From Ephemerocybe angulata (lineage: Eukaryota > Basidiomycota > Agaricomycetes > Agaricales > Psathyrellaceae), in the NCBI GenBank assembly GCA_013368325.1, contig JAACJK010000226.1:434001-498000 (forward strand): a stretch of DNA of 64,000 bases, given 5' to 3'. Positions within the stretch are counted from its first letter, which is position 1. The number at the start of each line of letters is the position of its first letter. The notes below the pieces were generated by a model, which saw nothing but the letters and a program-made list of their open reading frames with translations, was not told the origin of the DNA and made no database searches. A program made the translations under genes and the position numbers. This document shows positions 33,209-42,503 of this stretch, piece after piece.

Positions 33209-34124
33209 ATGCTGCCAACGCCCTGTAAGAAGATTGAGCGCACTTCTACGCCGGCCCCAGGAAGTTTGTGGATGGAAGAGCAATGGGCGAAGGTGCTCGA
33301 AGACTATGAGCTCAGCGAGTCAGACGAGAAGCCCGATCCCAAGTTTGAGGCTTATCTCGAATGGATCGGAAACCAGCCCGCTCCGAAACCGCTCCCGTAC
33401 GTCGAGATTGACGACATCCCTGGGCATAAATGCTACAAGCCTCTCAAACGAAGTGCGGCGTGCACCCGGGTGCGCAGGGTGACGGGCAGAGGAATGGAGA
33501 AGGCATCTTCAGCTTGGGCAACCAGTACGTATCACGGTTTTATTATTGCTATTATCATACTAACACACTTGATAGGCTCAGACGACTCAGACGGGTGGGA
33601 CGAGGCCGTCCGTGTAAGACAGTTGCCGAAAGATCGAAACCGCCGTAAGTCTCTATCAGAATGGATTACAATTTGTTGCTCATAATTGGGGCCAGTAAAA
33701 AAGCAGAAGCGCAACGCCGCCGGAGCCTCAGGCAACAAGAAAGAGCTTCAAGCGCCTAAAGCCGTTGAGCCTAGTGATCACCACGGGTTGACCCCGGGTC
33801 ACGGCGCAGCAACCCGCACCCGCACCGGGGCTAACCCTACCCGCAAACCCGCGGTTTTACCCGTCAAAACGAGCCCTAGAACGGGCAAATCGGATGGGAT
33901 TTGGCCGAGATATGATTTATTTATGTCATAAGACATAAATGAGCCGTATCTCGGCCAGTTTCCGTCCGATTTGGACGTTTGAGGGCTCGTTTTGTAGGGG
34001 ACGGGTAGGGAAACGCCCACCCGCACCCGCACCCAACGGGGTACAACCCGCGAACCCGTACGGGTCGCGCGACCCGTGGTGATCACTAGTTGAGCCGGTC
34101 AAGAATGAGAGGGTTGAGGCGTAG
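33209..34124 (+). CDS. KDZ-element accessory gene B, C-terminus altered by a MITE
   Basis: ATG 33209 (MLPTPCKKIERTSTPAPG) leads to MEEQWAKVLEDYELSESDEK, FEAYLEWIGNQPAPKPLPYVE and CYKPLKRSAACTRV. Two introns (donors GTACGT near 33531 and GTAAGT near 33644) then lead to SDDSDGWDEAVRVRQLPKDR and KKQKRNAAGASGNKKELQ. The 317-bp MITE at 33772 interrupts codons after KAVEP: the present frame reads on into the MITE and stops at 33931, whereas without it the protein would end eight codons further (VKNERVEA-stop at 34124). The acidic and basic patches suggest a small nuclear protein; no domain is recognised. Confidence 0.55.
33772..34088. mobile_element. hAT-like MITE nested in the KDZ element
   Basis: The element is 317 bp with perfect 17-bp terminal inverted repeats (TAGTGATCACCACGGGT at both ends) and an 8-bp duplication, GTTGAGCC, at 33764-33771 and 34089-34096. 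Much of the interior is also a long imperfect hairpin, with ACCCGCACCCGCACC and the inverted GAGCCCT/AGGGCTC region around a central TTATGTCATAAGACATAA. TAGTG termini and 8-bp duplications are typical of hAT elements. It has no coding capacity. Confidence 0.85.
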
Positions 34125-34593
34125 AGTAAACACACCAGGAGGTGATGCTTGTACTCGATGAGCAGGGACCAGGGTCTGTTGAATAGGCGCAGTATTTGGC
34201 GACCTTTTGCATTTGTACCGGACCTTCGTGTCTTTGAGTTGAATTGTAGTAGTCAAATGATTATTTGTTTGATATGCCAGTGTTCAGTGCCTCGACATGC
34301 GTAATTATAAGGGTTGAATAAAGGTGACTATATTTCACTCGGCATATGCATGATTCAACAGCTTGAGGACAAAGTACATACAGGTAGATACCTTTGCAGA
34401 ACAGAATAGTGTACCGGTTTAGAGTCTTTAGACTTGTGGCCTCAATGAAGGAAATGCGAGTTCAATCCATGGTAGTTACATTTTTTACAGGTACCACTGA
34501 GCAACCACTGAGCATAAACAAGTGTGGGACTCGAAGTACTCGTGACTGTCGTCAGCCGCCCCCATCATTTTTTTGCTCTTTACTTCAACAGCT

Positions 34594-36143
34594 ATGGTCA
34601 CTCGCAGGGCCACCAGAAATCTCAAACATGCTCAATCTTCAGAAGACGCTGAGCGAATGGAGAGGCGTCGAGAAGTGAGCCGCCGCTCGAGTCAGAAGCA
34701 CTATCACAAGTACGTCAATTTATAAGTAGTACGACCACGCTTCATTGGCCTCATTCCAAATACTTCTCATACAGAGACATTGATGGATCCCGAGCGAGGG
34801 GTGCAGCGCGCCAGAGAGCCGTGCGTGCTCGTAAAAGAGCACTTTTCTCGGGACTTACAGTCACTCCGCAACCATCCTTGGAAGCTCAACAGGAGGCGAG
34901 TAAAAAGTCTAGTAGGAAGCATTATTACAAGTGCGTATTAAGTCCTCATTTGCACCTAATTTAACTCTGACTGATATGTTGAAATCATAGGGATATTGCA
35001 GCATCTCGAGAGAAATGTGCAGCGCGTGCTCGTAAATACAGGGAGGCAAAAAAGCGGTACGTCGCAGACCATCTCATAGGAATATACTTCCACTAACCTG
35101 CTTTCTTGCCCTTAGACGCCAGATGAAAGAGGCTTCACCCATTCCATTTCTATCCAAGGGGGTCCCGGCCTTCAAAAAACTGACCTAGCGTATAAATATT
35201 TTTTTCAGACCTCAACGGGGACCCTACCTACCCTATGTAAGCATCAAAATCGCCAAATCGGGTAATTCCATCAAATTTGTAAGCGAATTACTCACCGGAA
35301 ATTTACCGGCGACTTCCGGATTTGGTAGCCGGTTATACAGCCGCGTGCGCGCACACCATTCTGACCTCTGCATAGGTATAACACTATATAGAACTGTTTA
35401 GAAGTGTATAAAATCAATGTATAGACAAGTTTTATGGTAATAGATGACCGAAACTCGCCCAAAATGGCCGGTATAAGCCCTAAATTTGGGGTTTCTTGGG
35501 GGGTATAAAAAATTTTTCTCCCTGCCGGGAGGGGGGGGTACCTACCTAACGTATGGTCGGCGTTTTGAACCCCGGGACCCCCTTGTTTCTATCTACCCCC
35601 CAGCCCTTGCGCCCAGGCCGTGACCTACTGCAACTTCGCAGGTGAGTCGGACTATTTTCTATCCTTAAGCGCCGAGTCTTGGGCGTCTAACTGCTGCAAT
35701 CTCACTACAGTTGCCGGGATAGTATTCAGGGCCCGCCTATGCTCTCCCCTTTGCCACCTTCATCTCCGATCGCAGCAACACCTCAATATCGTTCCAATTT
35801 CCGCCGATTGGCGAAGTCAAGCTCCGACGAAGACTCAGAAGACTCGGATGGCGGCGAACTGTCGGACACCTCTTCCCTACCTGCACTTCCCCCATCCCCT
35901 CTCTTTCAGGCGCAGAATCGGCTTCCTCGACTACCCATTGGCCCAGGTTTCAAGCAAGAGCGAAAACAGATTTTGGAGCAGTACGCCGAAGAAGACCAAC
36001 TCTTTCTGAGGGCTGTTTGGTCTGAAGCAATGAGCCAGTGTGATCTGTATGGGCGGGCAGGCTACAGGGTATATTGGGAAAGAGCGTACAAAAAGCACGA
36101 GAATGTAATGAAGGAGATGGAAAACCCGTTTGACCTACTATAG
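34594..36143 (+). pseudogene. KDZ-element accessory gene C, duplicated basic motif, split by a MITE
   Basis: ATG 34594 (MVTRRATRNLKHAQSSED) starts a gene with four or more introns. Two copies of one motif are spread over three exons: SRRSSQKHYHKDIDGSRARG...RARKR and SKKSSRKHYYKDIAASREKCAARARKYREAKKR. The second resembles a bZIP basic region. The exon after the last copy is interrupted by the MITE at 35155; without it the frame reads SPIPFLSTPQPLRPGRD. The gene continues with SCRDSIQGPPMLSPLPP, an acidic stretch (SSSDEDSEDSDGGEL) and a C-terminal ILEQYAEEDQLFLRAVWSEA...GYRVYWERAYKKHENVM to 36143. A DNA-binding role is inference from the basic repeats. The MITE carries in-frame stops, so only a shortened product is now possible. 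Confidence 0.6.
35155..35585. mobile_element. second hAT-like MITE nested in the KDZ element
   Basis: The element is 431 bp. Its terminal repeats start CAAGGGGGTCCCGG on both ends (the left continues CCTTCAAAAAACTGACC, the inverted right GGTTCAAAACGCCGACC). It is flanked by an 8-bp duplication, TTTCTATC, at 35147-35154 and 35586-35593. The interior is A+T-rich with no coding frame. Different termini show it is a family distinct from the MITE at 33772. Confidence 0.85.
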
Positions 36144-36851
36144 TTTTATATCTGTACGTAGAGTTGATAGTACGGTAGAGCAGCCGGCGGTGTTGCGTCA
36201 CAGCGTGTGCAATTGTATCCCTGGTTTACAGTTCTCTGCATGAGGTAGATGATGTGCATGCTCCAGAGACACTACTGCATGAATGTCTCGTCGTTGCATA
36301 GAAATTTAACCCAACTCTGGTCCGGGACCGTAATGAACTGCAAGTGAACGCAAAGTGAACGGTCAGACATTGTCAGTGACGGTGATCAGTGACGGGAACA
36401 CACACACACATACCTGCATATTCGCAGACCTTAGAGCAAATTCAAATAGCAGGAACTAATGGTATACTTCCCTAGATGCCATGCAGAAATTTTGAATGCT
36501 ATACGTGTTGTAGCGACCACACAACCGGTCATTGGAAAGCACGTCAGAGACACATCAGAGACATCAAATGTCAGTGACGCACCCTTTCACACTACTTTGT
36601 GAGCTATCTACAGCAGCACAAGTCCTCGTATGTTCCGCACTGCATACTATAGCACATATACACTGTATTCAGAGCTTACTGGGTGATATTTGTTATTACG
36701 CGGTCAATGGTTAACTGATATTGAACCATCGAGGTGATTCCGCGTGCGAGCAGTGAAGAGTGGCATTGGGCACTTGGGTACAACATGTCGCAGAAAGTGC
36801 AATGGAAATTTCGAAATATGTACAATCAAGATATAGTAAGTATCGTATGTT
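36144..36851. other. non-coding part of the KDZ element
   Basis: This lies between accessory gene C and the 3' end of the TET/JBP gene. It holds several copies of a short phrase, (A)TCAGTGACG(G), at about 36373-36395 and 36570, and a (CA)n run near 36400. No gene is seen. Confidence 0.45.
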
Positions 36852-39800
36852 CTACATGTTAATGCTATCAGCAGATTCAACGAGTTCTCCAGTCTCTACG
36901 AGTTTCAGCTTTGCGCCCCTCACAATATCATCAAATGTGCTCCAAAGTGCTAAAGTCTTCACCCATCTCGTCGACTTCCTTTCTAACATGTCGTTGTATT
37001 GGTCCTCGTTGTACTGCTTAAGCTCGCTCTCTGTTCGATAGCCATTGTCGGCGTATCTAAACAGGGCACCTGAAGTGTACTGCGTAAATGACACGCGAAT
37101 TTCGCCCGGCTGAATTGCAGTGTTGGAATGCGTGAGTACGGCGGATGGTAGGAGTATAGTCGAACTTGTGGTAAGTAGACCACTGCTTCGCATGGCAATT
37201 CCGAGGCTATTTATAATTTGGTGATTTAACAAATTTATTCTGTATATTCAATTAACAGGACTTTGATTGATTCAAACATAATTTGTGCATGTTACAAGAG
37301 TACTTTACAAATGTAATGAGCTAGAAGCAAAAAAAGAAAAAAAAAGAAATGCAGTAAAAAAGAACGGCACTAGTGGGACTTGAACCCTCGATCTCTTGAG
37401 AAAGTGCATGTGACTGCAAAGTCACATGGCCTGGGATTGATGGGATTCTTGGCACTTTTTCTGGCTCGCTGTCCATGTATGTAGTGGATAGCGGGATACT
37501 GAGTTTGAATTTCCAATCAGCACATGACTTGCTATATTCGGTAGATTTTTCTCAGCGTGTTTTGTCGAAATGAACGCGACGCGTCTCAAAACTTGATCTC
37601 TCTTCACTCTTTCTCAGTCGGTTCCTCCCACCAGCTTCGGAGATCTCTTGGAGATCTCAAAACTGGTCCAAAATTAAAATATAAAGTCAGAATAGCTCGT
37701 TTCGTGATTCTAATGCACTTTTGTGCTCGCTCCCAGACCCTTTGACAGGCGCAGGGGTAAACTGCGGCTGCCGCGCGCAGCGCGAGCTCAGGTGAGCGCT
37801 TGAGAACTCCGAGCCGGGACATAGATGGCCATGACTAGCCGCTATCGAGCTCATGCTCCTTCTTCCAGACAGCCGGTGGATAGCTCTGGCAATTTTGTGA
37901 CCTTGGACACGGTCACTGCAGACTTGCAAGCATCTGGCACTCGAGGGCTGGAAGCTCGGGTCACAGAATCAACTTGAGGCTCTCTGTTTGAAGTGGCAGA
38001 AGCTTGGAGGTGGAAGCTTAGAGGATGCTCATGAGGATAGACTCCATACATAGTCTACATGGGTAGAACCATATGCAGGGTAACTATAATCTGTAGAATA
38101 GAAATGCAGCAACGGTAGTCCTACATAATTCATTGATCCTGCGCTCGCATATCCTTTGCATATCCTACCGACGGACCTAACGGAATCAGCGCCGGGTATC
38201 CGTTCGGTATCCAGACGATTTCGGCAATAATCCAACAAATTCCCTCTTACAGACGCAATTCAGGTCGAACCGTGCTGATGTGATGGCATTAGGACCGGGA
38301 TTCCCAACTACTTTAGGGAAAAATCAAGTGAACCCGTCCCAAGATGGAATCTGTGGCTGTTTCTATCCTGTCCAGTGTGTGCCGTCCAGCATTTTCTCGA
38401 AGTCCTAGCACAGTACCCTTCCCTTCCCTCCTCTTTCTCTTTCTCCTTCTCTCCTTCTTTCCTTTTTTGGAAAGTAATTTCCTTTTTGATTTCACCTACA
38501 CACACCAGTATCGAGCCCTTTTTCTGCCGGGTACAAGTACCCGAGCTATAAATAGCCTCGGAACCAGCGGGGAAGTTGATGACAAGGCCGAGCTCTTCGA
38601 TAACAAGCTGCCCACCCAGCTTCGCGTCGAACGTCCCCAGCGCTGTGATAGCACAGAAACCTCCGGGAAGGTTCATGCAGTCGCGATGCTGGGCGGTCAC
38701 CGTCTGCGGACCAAAGTTAAACGCAGCGGCGGAGAAAACACTCTTTGCGAAGTTCCACTTGAGATGTGGCAGGTGGGACTGGCGCTCGACATCCTGGCGA
38801 AGCCCGTGATACCTCTTGTACAGCTTGGGCAATGGGCATGAATAGCCTGAAGGCGGCTAGCGGGGCAAGAGTAAATATCAACGCTTCATACAGGGAGATT
38901 GGAGAATAAACATACCGCTCTGGAAGGTCGCCATCCGAATGATGTCGGGGTCGGCAATTAGCTCCTCGAGCATCGGCTCGTGTACCCCATTCCGTAGGTT
39001 ATAGGGCTGTGTGGGCCCATGCCCCATGAGAACCCCAATGTTCAGAGCGCCGAACTCATCTCCCCGCTTGTGGTGAACCTCGGCGGGCTTCCATGGCGCC
39101 TTGCGGCCAGCCTGATATATCTTCTGGCATGTGTTGTGCATGGAGAGCACATACAGTGGGTCATCCGGTTGACCGACTCCAGCAGCAACGACTTGCCCAG
39201 TCGTGGGGTTGGTGAAAAGCACTGGCGTGCTATAATTCGAGTCGTTGAGTTGAGTACATCAACGCACTGGTAAATAAAAGCAACACTCACATGCCGTCCC
39301 ACTCGTAATGCGTAAACTTCTTCCTGCCGTCCTCGGTCTCTATCGCCAGGACTTCAGCAAATGTGCGAGCGTCCTTCGGGCCACTGGAACCCTTCGGTAA
39401 AGCTTCGTACCCGCTGGAGTTGACGGGAAGGGCGTTGAAGTCTATCAGTGCTGGTAAAGGCTTTGTCGAGGTCGCCGAGATGCTCTTCTTTGCGGCTTGG
39501 GGCTTGGGTTCTTGCCCTTTAGCAACGCATGCGCTTGCGCGAGCTTCCTTCCGGTATGCGCTAAACCGAGACTTATCGCGCTTTCCCCGGACCGCTGCCG
39601 CGCCAGTCGAGACTGCCAGGGGTGCAGAGTGAGACGAACTCGAAGTGGCGTCGTCCTGTGAGTGCGAAGCCGCAGCGTGTCGCTTGGAGGGCGGAATACC
39701 GTCGCCCGACTCAGTGTCCGCTCGGCCGCGCTTGGGAGCACTGGTGGCCGGGCTAGTCATGTTGCTGTGCACGCCAGGGGCTGCCGACGCTGCAGCAGCC

Positions 39801-40030
39801 TCGCTTTCTGTCTCGTGCATGCCTTCGTGGTCGACGTCGACGTGATCCTCGGCCTCGAAGGCCGCTTGAAGAAAGGGGGCGACTGAGAAATCGGACGCGG
39901 GGACAGGCGCCGTGTGGAATGTGCGGTAAGTCTTGCCTGAAAGCGTAGCCCGGGCCTTAGTAAAATTGTGAGCTCCTGTCGCGTAGTCATTAGCTGTTCT
40001 ACTCACAACTGTAGATGAGTGGAATTTCAT
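36852..40030 (-). pseudogene. TET/JBP-family 2OG-Fe(II) dioxygenase gene, interrupted
   Basis: From ATG 40030 (MKFHSSTVV) an N-terminal low-complexity, basic region (KRGRADTES, SKRHAAASH, RGKRDKSRFSAYRKEARAS) is followed by KKFTHYEWDG. An intron leads to ITPVLFTNPTTGQVVAAGVGQ, and another to YSCPLPKLYKRYHGLRQD and FAKSVFSAAAFNFGPQTVTA. The catalytic core follows: QHRDCMNLPGGFCAITALG (His-x-Asp iron ligands), LGGQLVIEELGLVINFPAGS, then, after the 1395-bp insertion, TILLPSAVLTHSNTAIQPGE (distal His ligand), IRVSFTQYTSGALFRYADNG (Arg for 2-oxoglutarate) and a helical tail to 36852. TET/JBP enzymes oxidise 5-methylcytosine or thymine in DNA. All key residues are present on the two sides, but the insertion parts the iron ligands, so the present gene should be inactive. 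The start is head-to-head with the transposase (306 bp between ATGs). Confidence 0.85.
37166..38560. mobile_element. 1.4-kb insertion in the TET/JBP gene, class unknown
   Basis: GAAC is present on both sides (37162-37165 and 38561-38564). Removing the segment and one copy restores GCT GGT TCG ACT, giving the expected FPAGSTILLPSA. I find no long matching terminal repeats, but CCGAGGCTATTTATA occurs 36 bp inside the left end and, inverted, at the right end. A pyrimidine-rich tract lies near 38400-38470. A tRNA-like T-arm (GGTTCAAGTCC on the minus strand, about 37387-37397) followed by a T-run lies near the left end. No transposase or reverse transcriptase is seen. Confidence 0.6.
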
Positions 40031-40336
40031 GTTAGAATGAAAGAGATTTGAAAGCGAACACAAACACTCTCAGTGCGCTCTCCAGTCCGTGAACGATGCC
40101 TGGTGTGGCGTCAGAGCCGGGGGAGGGCAGCAGCGAGGTAGGAAAGAAAGAATGAAGGGTGTGTGGACGAAGAATGCCACGTCGAATGTCCTTATATATA
40201 CAATTGGCAATGCCCGAGCCAACGGTTCAACATTTCAAAACGCGACGCGACGCGTTATATGAACGTGGGAACTGGTTGCCGCCCGGCTTGGACAATCAAA
40301 AAAAAGACCAACTACTCACCTCACAACGCCCATCCG

Positions 40337-41947
40337 ATGAAACGAAAGAAGGCGTCCTCTTCGCGCCAACACATCCGGATCCTCACGTCGCACGCGTCCT
40401 CTTCCGGGGTGCATGAACGCCATGAACTCGATCTCAATTCGCACCGCGGGATCCTTCGAAATGTCGCTGATACGCGGCGAGAGGCAGCAGGTGCGGATGC
40501 TGTAGAGATTGAATGAGACGACCCTGACCTTCATTCAGATATTCGCCGCAAGAATCAATTTGCCCACCTTGACGTCCCAAGTACTTCGACTGGGTCCGCG
40601 TACATGGAACTTGATGGAGAGGGAGACGACGGCGACTGGGTTGACGAGCCCTCGGCGGCTTCGGATATTCTCAGTGGCTCTGCTCGGATGGACCTCAGCT
40701 ATGCTGGAGGCGAGTTGGAGGATCTTACGGGCACTGGTACAAGTAAACGGTGAGTTTCTACTATCAGCGCTTGTGGCGCGCCTGATCTCGTTCAAATGGA
40801 AGTTAACATGGGCTTGTAATTAGGCGGCGCCAAGCTGAACACCGAACCTCGAGGCGCGATCAGATGCACCTTCGTAACGACGGGTTTGAGAAGCAGATGG
40901 ATTCAATGGTTCGGGCCTTCATGAAGTGGGACGAGGTAGTTGGGAGTCGGGGATACAAGGCTGGAGTACCGCAGCACGCGTTCACTGAGAATGACGTGCA
41001 AGGTAGCTATGATCTACAGGTTATTGACTGGCAGCTGCTGACCTTGTCAGTAAACGCCGGTATCAGCTGTGCCTCGACCGATTGGAAAGTCTCATCGTCG
41101 CACGCGTTTTCGAGCTCGGGAAAATGAACATGGCGAAGACAGGTAGGTGTTGACGACAATTTTCCGTTTACAGAGGTCTAACACAATTGACAGGATATAA
41201 ACTGAGGACCCATATCTCAAAATCACTACAAAGTCGATCTCAGGCTATTCGCACAGCCCTAGAACGATATAACGCAGCTGCCAACGCCATGAAACCCCGC
41301 CGACAGAATCTTTCGTGGGATCAAGTGGTCGAATATGCATTTCTTGCAGATTTTGACTTACTTCGAGACTCCCGCCAGGATGTGCGAACACGTCCCTGGG
41401 CCCAGCCGGGACCTCGAAGTATCATGCACCTTGCATGCACCAGCACTTCAAGATTGTGCGCGCCCGTGAAGAAATTCAACGCCTTCATATCGAAATACGT
41501 CGCCTCATCACGTATATACAAGATGAGCGAGCATTCCTGCAACACGCCGAGGCCTCCGTCCCTGTACCACCCACACCCTACTCATCTACCCCTTCACACT
41601 CCACGCCATCCGACGCTGATCCCGCTGAGGCTTCCAGATCCACTCCCATCCCAATCACTCACCACATCCGACAATATGCTAGACAGCGTACACTTTTCTT
41701 CGACCTCCACCTCGGGCGACTAGAAAGGCTGAAGTTGAAGGTGCCCAGTGTCGCGCCATCTCTCGTTCCAGGTGTACCAATCGACAAGGCTTTGAGAAAA
41801 CCTCTGAGAGGGAAGGATTTGGCCACTACTTCGACATCAAGCAGCGAGGCGAATGCGCTCGCCGACGATGATTCCGACGAGAGTAGCGGAGACGAGCACG
41901 AAGACAGGGAGGCAGACCTTGATGCTGTATTGGCCAACGGCGACTAA
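40337..41947 (+). pseudogene. KDZ transposase relic
   Basis: The N-terminal part reads MKRKKASSSRQHIRILTSH, HERHELDLNSHRGILRNV and ADTRREAAGADAVEIE, then meets an in-frame TGA (40514-40516). The same frame continues DDPDLHSDIRRKNQFAHLDV and DDGDWVDEP; an intron near 40750-40823 leads to RRDQMHLRNDGFEKQMDSMV. Around 41030 the text jumps to the C-terminal part: RYQLCLDRLESLIVARVFEL, then, after an intron, GYKLRTHISKSLQSRSQAIR, LSWDQVVEYAFLADFDLLRD and, after a frameshift near 41430, HFKIVRAREEIQRLHIEIRR. These are the ends of CxC-type KDZ transposases as I remember them. The Cys-rich and RNase-H-like catalytic middle is missing. The lesions are thus a stop, an internal deletion of most of the protein, and a frameshift. 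Confidence 0.75.
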
Positions 41948-42051
41948 ATACAGTCTGTAGTACTATGATTTGTGGGTATATACATATATATTACTATCAT
42001 TTATGTGGACTTCACATTTTGCTGGGGAAACAGTGTACTCGACGACGCCGC

Positions 42052-42354
42052 CGACGACGACGACGACGAGCGCCTAAGCGAGGTTGCTTGGACCCGCGAT
42101 GACGACGCCGAGGCCGCCCGAGGGCCTGGGCATGCCTTCCCCGCCCGCGTGGCCGCGTCCGAATCGATCTCGGCATCTGCCGTGGAGGGTTTCGGGTTCT
42201 GGAGGGCGAAAGCGCGAAACGACGAAGTTATTTGCCCTCGATATTGGGCAGATATCCGTACGATAGGGAAATCGACACAAACCCCGCTAGTTAGCCGGGA
42301 AGGTGGACCACATCTTCCGGGCTAATTAGCCGGTTGTTACGGAGGGATCAGGTG
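42052..42354 (-). repeat. right terminal inverted repeat of the KDZ element
   Basis: Reverse complement of 30806-31106 with one base difference seen. It is followed at once by the AGTTGAAC target duplication at 42355-42362. Confidence 0.9.
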
Positions 42355-42503
42355 AGTTGAACACGGTTTGAACCTCGCGGTTCGCCCAAACGGGCATCGT
42401 GGGAACATCATTAACAATTGGACATGTGGCGACGCGCCTCGCGTCTTCAATCTCAACCACCACCTTCTCTGAGTTGCTTGGACCTCTCATTTGCCTTCCA
42501 AGA

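Larger units (their letters stand above)
30806..42354. mobile_element. KDZ-type DNA transposon carrying a TET/JBP gene
   Basis: The 11,549-bp element is bounded by inverted repeats beginning CACCTGATCCCTCCGTAACA and flanked by an identical 8-bp duplication, AGTTGAAC, at 30798-30805 and 42355-42362. The two ends match for about 300 bp with one difference seen (CGTAC[A/G]GATATC). An 8-bp duplication and the transposase remnant at 40337-41947 fit the KDZ (Kyakuja-Dileera-Zisupton) superfamily, known in basidiomycetes to be associated with TET/JBP dioxygenase genes. Contents from left to right: accessory gene A (minus), B (plus), C (plus), TET/JBP (minus), transposase relic (plus). Three younger insertions lie inside at 33772, 35155 and 37166. 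With its transposase broken it could move only with help in trans. Confidence 0.88.

Noticed and set aside
37355..37440. Possible tRNA gene on the minus strand (T-arm GGTTCAAGTCC, T-run after it, stem-loop with TTTGCA).
   Set aside because: The acceptor 3' strand has no matching 5' strand and no A-box-like D-arm is seen. It is treated as a tRNA-like relic in the insertion.
30806..42354. LTR retrotransposon or Helitron as the identity of the large element.
   Set aside because: Ends are inverted rather than direct repeats, with an 8-bp duplication, and the coding remnants match a KDZ transposase rather than gag-pol or Rep-helicase.
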